Source: Deltaproteobacteria bacterium RBG_13_61_14 (lineage in GTDB: Bacteria > RBG-13-61-14). From it: a stretch of DNA of 5,345 bases. The notes under the pieces were generated by a model. That model did not search any database, was not told the DNA's origin, and saw only the letters and a list, made by a program, of their open reading frames with translations. The DNA lies in contig MGQK01000078.1 of NCBI GenBank assembly GCA_001797815.1, positions 11,130-16,474 of the forward strand, read 5' to 3'. Shown here piece after piece: positions 1 to 4,177 of this stretch; the first letter of the stretch is position 1; every line of letters begins with the position of its first letter. The position numbers and the translations under genes are program-made.

Positions 1-51
1 GAAAAAATTGGACCGGCGGCCAAGGTCAAAAGGAAAGGGGGCCAGGCATGA
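1..51 (+). CDS. Possible 3' end of an upstream gene
   Basis: Frame 1 is open from the left edge to a TGA at 49-51, giving 16 residues that end in the basic, Gly-rich tail AKVKRKGGQA. The TGA overlaps the ATG of the next gene as ATGA, a common arrangement in translationally coupled operons, so this may be the end of an upstream gene co-transcribed with the GMP synthase subunit. The stretch is too short to assign to a family. The frame of the following gene is also open back to the edge, so this tail may not be coding at all. Confidence 0.3.
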   Translation, partial: EKIGPAAKVKRKGGQA

Positions 52-1013
52 AGATCAAGGAGATCAAACTCAAGGATTTGAAACCCGCGGCTTTCATCGC
101 GGACCAGGTGGCGGAGATCAAGGCCGCGGTCGGAAACGGCCGCGCGGTGAACGCTTTGTCCGGGGGCGTGGATTCCTCGGTGGTGACCTTGCTGGGCCAC
201 CGCGCCCTGGGTTCGAGGCTCAAGACCTATTTCATCGAGAACGGCCTGATGCGCGAAGGCGAGGCCCGACAGGTGGTGGCGCTGTTCCGAAAGATGGGCG
301 TGCCGGTGCAGGTGAAGGACGCCCGCCAACAGTTTTTCCGCGCGCTCAAAGGCATCACCGACCCGGAAGAAAAGCGGGAAGCGATCACCCAGACCTTTTA
401 CAAGACCGTGTTCGGACCGCTGGTGAAAAAAAGCGGAGCGAGGTTCCTCCTGCAGGGCACCAACTACACCGACGTGGAAGAGACCGTGGCCGGGATCAAG
501 CGCCAGCACAACATCCTGGCCCAGCTCGGCATTGACACAGAGAAATGCTACGGCTACATCGTGCTCGAGCCGGTGATCCAGTTGCGCAAGACCGGGATCC
601 GCAAGCTCGCCCAGGCCCTGGGATTCCCCCAGTCCGTGTCTGACCGGCCGCCCTTCCCCGGCCCGGCCCTTTCCGCCCGGGTGATCGGCGAGTGCACGCC
701 CGAGCGGGTGGAACTCGTCCGGAAGGCCACGCGGATCGTGGAAGCGGAGTTGGCCGGGACCAAGGCTTTCCAATACCTGGCCATCCTCCACCAGGACAAG
801 GTCACCGGCATGCGCAAAGGCAAAAGGGAATTCGGCTTCCAGATCGAAGTCCGCTGCTGGGATTCGACTGACGCGATTACGGGCACCCCCACCGCCTTAC
901 CGTTCCGCACCCTGACCCGGATCGCGGACCGGATCACCTCGGAAGTCCCGGGCGTGGTCAGCGTTACTTACAACATCGCCCAGAAGCCGCCCTCCACCAT
1001 CGAGGCGGTCTAA
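48..1013 (+). CDS. guaA: GMP synthase ATP-pyrophosphatase subunit/domain (GuaA C-terminal half), divergent
   Basis: A 321-residue protein of the GuaA ATP-PPase family, which adenylates XMP and aminates it to GMP using ammonia supplied by a glutamine amidotransferase. The P-loop SGGVDSS is at residues 38-44, FIENGLMR at 62-69 (usual FVDNGLLR), GITDPEEKR at 102-110 and QGTNYTDVEE at 136-145. The GMP_synt_C dimerisation domain covers about 200-321, with PPFPGPAL at 201-208 and KPPSTIE at 313-319. Length and layout match the split subunit of archaea (about 310 residues), not the 500-plus residue fused enzyme. The ATG at 48 is chosen because a purine-rich Shine-Dalgarno tract (30-41) precedes it at about 6 nt and because the fold begins soon after. 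The frame is nevertheless open to the window edge, so a fused glutaminase further upstream cannot be excluded. Oddities: HPFPGPGL reads PPFPGPAL, KSHHN reads KRQHN (151-155), the MTAHW-type segment reads ITGTP, and the C-terminal IEWE reads IEAV. Family assignment is firm; GMP synthase activity is inferred. Confidence 0.88.
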   Translation: MKIKEIKLKDLKPAAFIADQVAEIKAAVGNGRAVNALSGGVDSSVVTLLGHRALGSRLKTYFIENGLMREGEARQVVALFRKMGVPVQVKDARQQFFRALKGITDPEEKREAITQTFYKTVFGPLVKKSGARFLLQGTNYTDVEETVAGIKRQHNILAQLGIDTEKCYGYIVLEPVIQLRKTGIRKLAQALGFPQSVSDRPPFPGPALSARVIGECTPERVELVRKATRIVEAELAGTKAFQYLAILHQDKVTGMRKGKREFGFQIEVRCWDSTDAITGTPTALPFRTLTRIADRITSEVPGVVSVTYNIAQKPPSTIEAV

Positions 1014-1020
1014 GCCGGTC

Positions 1021-1065
1021 ACCCTCACCCTAACCCTCTCCCGCAGGGAGAGGGGACGAGAGGGT
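1021..1065. repeat. Nested palindrome between convergent genes; possible bidirectional terminator or dispersed repeat
   Basis: A perfect 9-bp inverted repeat, CCCTCTCCC (1034-1042) and GGGAGAGGG (1046-1054), encloses a GCA loop. Outside it ACCCTC (1021-1026) pairs with GAGGGT (1060-1065). It fills nearly all of the 53-bp gap between the guaA stop (1011-1013) and the stop of the minus-strand barrel gene (1067-1069), so it could end transcripts from both sides. There is no U-tract on either strand, so an ordinary intrinsic terminator is not clearly supported. From memory, very similar CCCTCACCC/CCCTCTCCC hairpins recur between genes in many GC-rich bacteria, suggesting a REP-like dispersed element. 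Confidence 0.6.
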
Positions 1066-1066
1066 C

Positions 1067-2338
1067 TCAGAAGGTTTCGCCGAGCGTAAAGTAAAAGTTG
1101 GACTGCTCGGGGCTGACGCCGTAATCCAGGCGGAAGATGATCTCGGGCGGGATCACGATCCGGATGCCGCCGCCGAGTGCGGGGTGGTAATCAGTGAACA
1201 GGGCGTCCCCGATCTTTTCGCCGCTCTGGAAGACCTTGGCCGAGTCCGCGAACGCGGCCAGCCCGAAATGTTTGGTCAGATACCAGCGGTATTCCAGGTT
1301 GCCTTCAATCTCATGGTCGGCGCGGAACCGGCCGGAGTAATAGCCGCGGTTGGTGCCGGAGCTGATTCCCGGCACCCGGTCAAAGGGCACGCGGCCCCAG
1401 CTATGGGTGTAAGCGCCGCGGTAGCAGAGCAGGTGTTTCTTGGATTCGGTCAGGGCCAGGTAGTGGCTGAATTCAGAAGAGATCATGACCCAGTCGTAAT
1501 CTCCCCCGAAGTCGCGGTCAGCCCAGGAAAAACTGCCTTTCCATTTGTAACCCGGCCCGATCCGCATCAGCCGCTTCTTTTCCCGGCTGTCGTAGGATAA
1601 AATCGCCGCCAGTTCCCCGGTCCGATAACCCTCCTGGAATTCTTCGCTCTGAAATAGCCCCGGGTGGACCTCGCTGATCGGGCGGGAGGAAAAACGGTCG
1701 CCGGCCAGGTCGAAGTCTTCGGTCGGGTCATCGAACTCGCTCAACGAGTAGCCGTAATGGCTGAACAAGGTCAGGCGCTGGTTGAAATCGTAAATGTAGG
1801 CCAGCCCGACTCCCCGCACGTTGGCCCGATAGTTGGAAGCCACCTCCTCGTAACGGCTGCGGTTGCCCTCGCCGAAATAGCGGATGCCGCCGGAAGGGTT
1901 GTCGGAGTAGAAAAACGAGAGCGCGACCCGACCCTCTTTCAACGGGATGCCCGGCTCGGCCCAACTGAACATAAAGTTGTTCTGGCCCGACTGGGTCATG
2001 ATCGCGCCCAGCACCAGGTCCCGCTTGTCCTTGCCGAAAAGGTCGGTGTGATACCAGGCCAGGCCCAGCATCCAGCCGGTGTCCGGCCCGGTGCTGAAAA
2101 TCGGCAAGATAAAATATTTGCGGTCCTCGTTAAACAGCCACTTCAGCGCCGGACCCAGCGGCGTCTTCTCCAGCCCGGCCAGCGCCTCTTTGCCCGCCGC
2201 TTCCTCTGCTTCCGCCGGCTGCTCGATCTTCGCCGGCTCCTCCGGAGCCTCGGCTGCTCCGGCCCCAGCCAGAGAAACATTGATCAGAACGATGCAGAAT
2301 AAGCAAAATCCCTTCGCGGCCAAAACCGATTGTCTCAT
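1067..2338 (-). CDS. Omp85/BamA-TamA superfamily outer-membrane beta-barrel protein without POTRA domains
   Basis: A 423-residue exported protein. Residues 1-30 form a signal peptide: MRQ...K, a hydrophobic core FCLFCIVLINVSLA, then small residues. There is no lipobox Cys, so it is not a lipoprotein. An Ala/Glu/Pro-rich linker covers about 30-60. The rest alternates as expected for a 16-strand-type barrel of the bacterial surface antigen family: YDSREKKR at 249-256, an L6-loop-like TNRGYYSGRFRADH at 329-342 (the (V/I)RGF/Y motif) followed by GNLEYRWYL, then GGGIRIVIPPEIIFRLDYG near the end and a C-terminal Phe, the usual BAM recognition signal. About 60 N-terminal mature residues leave no room for a POTRA domain. 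The frame opens further upstream to an ATG at 2401, but that start would place the likely promoter -10 inside the gene and spoil the signal peptide. The ATG at 2338 has AGGA 11 nt upstream. It is probably a translocation or surface barrel; its substrate is unknown. Confidence 0.85.
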   Translation of the reverse strand: MRQSVLAAKGFCLFCIVLINVSLAGAGAAEAPEEPAKIEQPAEAEEAAGKEALAGLEKTPLGPALKWLFNEDRKYFILPIFSTGPDTGWMLGLAWYHTDLFGKDKRDLVLGAIMTQSGQNNFMFSWAEPGIPLKEGRVALSFFYSDNPSGGIRYFGEGNRSRYEEVASNYRANVRGVGLAYIYDFNQRLTLFSHYGYSLSEFDDPTEDFDLAGDRFSSRPISEVHPGLFQSEEFQEGYRTGELAAILSYDSREKKRLMRIGPGYKWKGSFSWADRDFGGDYDWVMISSEFSHYLALTESKKHLLCYRGAYTHSWGRVPFDRVPGISSGTNRGYYSGRFRADHEIEGNLEYRWYLTKHFGLAAFADSAKVFQSGEKIGDALFTDYHPALGGGIRIVIPPEIIFRLDYGVSPEQSNFYFTLGETF

Positions 2339-2361
2339 CCGGTAACCATTCCTGGCGCGGC

Positions 2362-2391
2362 ATTCTAACATGGCAGCCAAGAAAAGCACAA
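2362..2391 (-). promoter_or_regulatory. Predicted sigma70-type promoter of the barrel gene (extended -10)
   Basis: Read on the minus strand, TAGAAT (2367-2362; 5 of 6 consensus) is preceded by TGT (2370-2368), giving the extended -10 TGnTAGAAT. A weak -35, TTGTGC (2391-2386), lies 18 bp upstream. The expected start of transcription is near 2355, giving a leader of roughly 17 nt whose AGGA (2353-2350) is the ribosome binding site for the ATG at 2338. This placement is the main reason for rejecting the longer reading frame that begins at 2401. Confidence 0.5.
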
Positions 2392-2423
2392 ATGTTAACA
2401 TTCGGGGCCTGACCCCATGTTAA
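2391..2423. repeat. Compound palindrome in the divergent intergenic region (REP-like element or operator)
   Basis: Two overlapping symmetries are visible. AATGTTAACATT (2391-2402) is a perfect 12-bp palindrome. TTAACAT (2395-2401) also pairs with ATGTTAA (2417-2423), and inside these GGGG (2404-2407) pairs with CCCC (2413-2416) around the loop CCTGA. Together they give an 11-bp stem broken by a two-base TC bulge. The element lies between two divergent genes and abuts the -35 of the barrel promoter, so it could be an operator. From memory, GGGGTCAGG-type palindromes next to ATGTTAAC-like ends resemble REP elements mobilised by RAYT (Y1-type) transposases; no such transposase is in the window. 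Confidence 0.55.
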
Positions 2424-2436
2424 GTAAAATTATGGT
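2409..2436 (+). promoter_or_regulatory. Weak candidate promoter for the epimerase gene
   Basis: TATGGT (2431-2436; 4 of 6) lies 16 bp downstream of CTGACC (2409-2414; 4 of 6 against TTGACA). An overlapping TAAAAT (2425-2430) is a better -10 by itself but has no -35. The AT-rich stretch 2417-2445 is the only promoter-like sequence between the compound palindrome and the epimerase start. The -35 would fall inside the palindrome loop and right arm, so binding there could repress this gene. Confidence 0.22.
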
Positions 2437-2468
2437 AGGCTTTAGCTCAAGCGGAGGGAAAAGGACAG

Positions 2469-3398
2469 ATGAGTTCAAGCAATGCTGCCCGCGGCCGGCG
2501 GGTGGTCATTTCCGGCGCGACCGGACTGATCGGGAGCCGACTGGCAATATTTCTCCAGGAGAAAGACCATCGGGTGGACCGCCTCGTGCGGCGGCCGCCG
2601 CCGCTGGAACTTACGGAGATTGCCTGGAATCCATCCCAGGGTAGGATTGACGCCGCGGCGCTGGAAGGGGCGGATGCGGTTGTGCATTTGGCGGGCGAAA
2701 ATATCGGGGCCGGACGCTGGACGTTCGAGCGCAAAGACCGAATCTTGAAGAGCCGGGTCGAGAGCACCAGGCTTTTGTGCGGGGCAGTGGCCGGGCTGCA
2801 AAACAAGCCGCGGGTGCTGGTCTCTGCCTCGGCCATCGGGTTTTACGGCGATCGGGGAGACGAGGTGGTCCGGGAAGACAGTTCTCCGGGCACCGGCTTT
2901 CTGGCCGAGGTCTGCCAGGCCTGGGAAGCAGCGACCGAGCCGGCGCGGAGGGCAGGGATTCGAGTAATTAACGCCCGCTTCGGGATGGTCCTGGCCGGAG
3001 AAGGCGGCGCGCTTGCGGCCATGCTCCCCGCGTTCCGGCTGGGTCTGGGCGGCCCGATGGGCAGCGGCAAGCAATTCATGAGCTGGGTCGCGCTCTCCGA
3101 CCTGGTCCGCATCATCCAGTTCCTGATCGAAACCGAAAGCATCTCCGGCCCGGTCAACGCCGCTTCACCCAACCCGGTGACCAACGCCGAGTTCGCCAAG
3201 ACCCTGGGCAGAGTCCTGCGCCGTCCTGCCCTTTTCCGACTGCCGGCCCCCATCATCCGCCTGATTTTCGGGGAGATGGGCCAGGCGCTGTTCCTGGACG
3301 GCGTCCGCATCGCCCCGGCCCAACTCCTCGCCAGCGACTTCCAATTCCATTATCCTGACCTCGAAAACGCGCTCCGGCATGAATTAAGAAAAAATTAG
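2469..3398 (+). CDS. TIGR01777/YfcH-family NAD(P)-dependent epimerase (atypical SDR with DUF1731 C-terminus)
   Basis: A 309-residue cytosolic protein, the usual length of this family (about 300). The N-terminal Rossmann fold has GATGLIGSRL at residues 16-25 for nucleotide binding. Family signatures follow in order: HLAGENIGAGRW (73-84), KDRILKSRVESTRLL (89-103), SASAIGFYGDRG (119-130), QAWEAA (150-155), ARFGMVLAGEGGAL (169-182), LGLGGPMGSGKQFMSWV (191-207) and GPVNAASPNPVTN (227-239). The C-terminal DUF1731 region (about 252-303) contains RRPALFRLPAP. No classical SDR YxxxK pair is evident, as expected for this atypical group (E. coli YfcH, human SDR39U1). The physiological substrate of the family is not established; some homologues carry a misleading cell-division-inhibitor label. 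The ATG at 2469 is preceded by GGAGG (2453-2457) at 11 nt. The gene is divergent from the barrel gene, and an independent promoter lies after it. Confidence 0.93.
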   Translation: MSSSNAARGRRVVISGATGLIGSRLAIFLQEKDHRVDRLVRRPPPLELTEIAWNPSQGRIDAAALEGADAVVHLAGENIGAGRWTFERKDRILKSRVESTRLLCGAVAGLQNKPRVLVSASAIGFYGDRGDEVVREDSSPGTGFLAEVCQAWEAATEPARRAGIRVINARFGMVLAGEGGALAAMLPAFRLGLGGPMGSGKQFMSWVALSDLVRIIQFLIETESISGPVNAASPNPVTNAEFAKTLGRVLRRPALFRLPAPIIRLIFGEMGQALFLDGVRIAPAQLLASDFQFHYPDLENALRHELRKN

Positions 3399-3410
3399 GC
3401 TCACTCGGGC

Positions 3411-3439
3411 TTGTTTCCTTTTATTGAACTTGTTATACT
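3411..3439 (+). promoter_or_regulatory. Predicted sigma70-type promoter of the DUF433/DUF5615 operon
   Basis: TTGTTT (3411-3416) and TATACT (3434-3439; 5 of 6) are separated by exactly 17 bp. TGT (3431-3433) just before the -10 makes it an extended -10 (TGnTATACT). It lies in the AT-rich 62-bp gap after the epimerase stop. Transcription should begin near 3446, right at the AGGAG ribosome binding site, so the leader would be only about 15 nt. The pair is thus probably transcribed on its own. No inverted repeat suggesting an autoregulatory operator was seen around it. Confidence 0.6.
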
Positions 3440-3460
3440 TTGGATCAGGAGTTTAGGCCG

Positions 3461-3691
3461 ATGCCCAAAGCCGAACGCATCGAAATCAACCCCGCGGTTT
3501 GCAACGGCAAGCCGGTCATCCGCGGCACCCGGATCCCGGTCTCGGTGCTGCTGGCCCTGCTGGCCGAAGGCGAGAGCTGGGAAGAGATTTTAAGCGGCTA
3601 TCCGGAGCTAAAACCCGAGGATCTTCAGGCCGCGCTGAATTATGCCCGCGATCTGATCGAACACACCGAGGAAAAAGCGGTTGCCTCCTGA
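3461..3691 (+). CDS. DUF433 domain protein, probable antitoxin of a DUF433/DUF5615 pair
   Basis: A 76-residue protein spanning essentially one DUF433 domain. The family pattern is clear: IEINPAVCNGKPVIRGTRIPV (residues 7-27), then LLALLAEGESWEEILSGYPEL (30-50) and KPEDLQAALNYARDL (51-65), a helical winged/homeodomain-like fold expected to bind DNA. In other genomes DUF433 genes commonly sit directly before DUF5615 genes and are treated as antitoxins of VapBC-like pairs; that role is inferred here. The ATG at 3461 is chosen over an in-frame TTG at 3440 because AGGAG (3447-3451) sits 9 nt before it and the TTG overlaps the promoter -10. Its stop overlaps the next gene by 11 nt, implying coupled translation. 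Confidence 0.88.
   Translation: MPKAERIEINPAVCNGKPVIRGTRIPVSVLLALLAEGESWEEILSGYPELKPEDLQAALNYARDLIEHTEEKAVAS
3668..3672 (+). promoter_or_regulatory. Ribosome binding site that fixes a TTG start
   Basis: GAGGA lies inside the end of the DUF433 gene, 8 nt before the TTG at 3681. It supports that non-ATG start over the in-frame ATG at 3717, which would remove the first conserved Asp of the DUF5615 fold. Confidence 0.55.
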
Positions 3692-4058
3692 GCGCTTGCG
3701 CCTTTACCTGGATCAGATGTTTCAAGCCGAAGTGGCCACCCGCCTGCGCGCGCAAGGCCATGATGTAGTCCGGGCTAAAGAGGCGGGGCAGGACCGCGCC
3801 GATGACGGGGAAATTTTAAGTCAGGCGATTGCCCAGGCAAGAATTCTCATCACCCTGGACGAGCACTTCGGCGATTGGGTGGTGCTTCCGCTCAGCCGCC
3901 ATCCGGGTGTGATCCGGGTCAAGGTTCATCCTCCAACTCCGGCCGCAGTCGCTGACTTGCTCGTTCCCTTCCTGGCCCAACACGCCGTCGAAGAATTCCG
4001 AAATCGCCTTGTTATCCTTGCCCCTAACCGAGTAAGATGGATCGAGACCGCATCATAA
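3681..4058 (+). CDS. DUF5615 family PIN-like protein, probable toxin (ribonuclease)
   Basis: A 125-residue protein matching the DUF5615 PIN-like family. The N-terminal strand LRLYLDQMF carries acidic D11 (family form LLDENL; here Q replaces E). GHDVVRAKEAG (26-36) is followed by DRADDGEILSQA (38-49) with the D(D/E)EIL-type acidic cluster, and by ILITLDEHFGDW (55-66) with D60 and D65. These acidic positions are those a PIN-type nuclease would use to bind Mg2+. The C-terminal part HPGVIRVKVHPPTP (74-87) is also typical. A toxic RNase role is inferred from the fold and from the DUF433 partner; no activity is shown by sequence. The TTG start is chosen because of the upstream GAGGA and because it keeps D11. 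The 11-nt overlap with the DUF433 gene is typical of toxin-antitoxin pairs. Confidence 0.85.
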   Translation: MPPERLRLYLDQMFQAEVATRLRAQGHDVVRAKEAGQDRADDGEILSQAIAQARILITLDEHFGDWVVLPLSRHPGVIRVKVHPPTPAAVADLLVPFLAQHAVEEFRNRLVILAPNRVRWIETAS

Positions 4059-4060
4059 GT

Positions 4061-4102
4061 GCCTGAGGCCTGAAGCCTCCGGCCTCTTGCCTCATGCCTT
4101 CC
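4061..4102 (+). repeat. Tandem heptamer array, six GCCTNNN units in 7-bp register
   Basis: The units are GCCTGAG, GCCTGAA, GCCTCCG, GCCTCTT, GCCTCAT and GCCTTCC, starting at 4061, 4068, 4075, 4082, 4089 and 4096. The first four bases are invariant and the last three vary. The array begins two bases after the DUF5615 stop. It can also fold: GAGGCC (4065-4070) pairs with GGCCTC (4081-4086), and AAGCCT (4073-4078) with AGGCTT (4104-4109). It could therefore act as a transcript end for the gene pair, though no U-tract follows. Confidence 0.8.
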
Positions 4103-4107
4103 CAGGC

Positions 4108-4136
4108 TTGAAAGTGCCGGCTAACTGGGATAAAGT
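4108..4136 (+). promoter_or_regulatory. Predicted sigma70-type promoter of guaB
   Basis: TTGAAA (4108-4113; 5 of 6) and TAAAGT (4131-4136; 4 of 6) are separated by 17 bp. The -35 starts a few bases after the heptamer array. The predicted transcript start near 4143 leaves a leader of about 35 nt, too short for a purine riboswitch, and no riboswitch-like fold was noticed. The promoter indicates guaB is transcribed separately from the upstream pair. Confidence 0.45.
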
Positions 4137-4164
4137 AGATCATCCTTTTCCAACCCAAGTAACA

Positions 4165-4170
4165 GGGGGG
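4165..4170 (+). promoter_or_regulatory. Ribosome binding site deciding the guaB start
   Basis: The tract AGGGGGG ends at 4170. Two in-frame ATGs follow, at 4172 (1 nt away) and at 4178 (7 nt away). Only the second has workable spacing, and it gives the family N-terminus with the first residues just before [10 protein letters not shown]. Confidence 0.6.
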
Positions 4171-4177
4171 AATGTTC

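Noticed and set aside
8-535. 175-residue plus-strand frame beginning with TTG at 8
   Set aside because: It overlaps the GuaA-family gene in another frame, is Gly/Arg/Pro-rich low complexity and has no family features.
1664-2302. 212-residue open frame on the plus strand opposite the barrel gene
   Set aside because: It is antisense to a gene with clear family motifs, has no recognisable domain, and such long antisense frames are common in GC-rich DNA.
2339-2401. 21-residue N-terminal extension of the barrel protein from the ATG at 2401
   Set aside because: It has no ribosome binding site, contains the probable extended -10 promoter, begins inside the compound palindrome and adds residues before a well-formed signal peptide starting at 2338.
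3399-3460. Intrinsic terminator after the epimerase gene
   Set aside because: T-rich bases are present but no convincing GC stem precedes them; the segment reads better as a promoter.
4061-4102. CRISPR array
   Set aside because: The repeated unit is 7 bp with three variable bases; there are no 25-35 bp repeats or spacers.
4137-4177. Purine riboswitch in the guaB leader
   Set aside because: The predicted leader is only about 35 nt and I see no conserved aptamer pairing.
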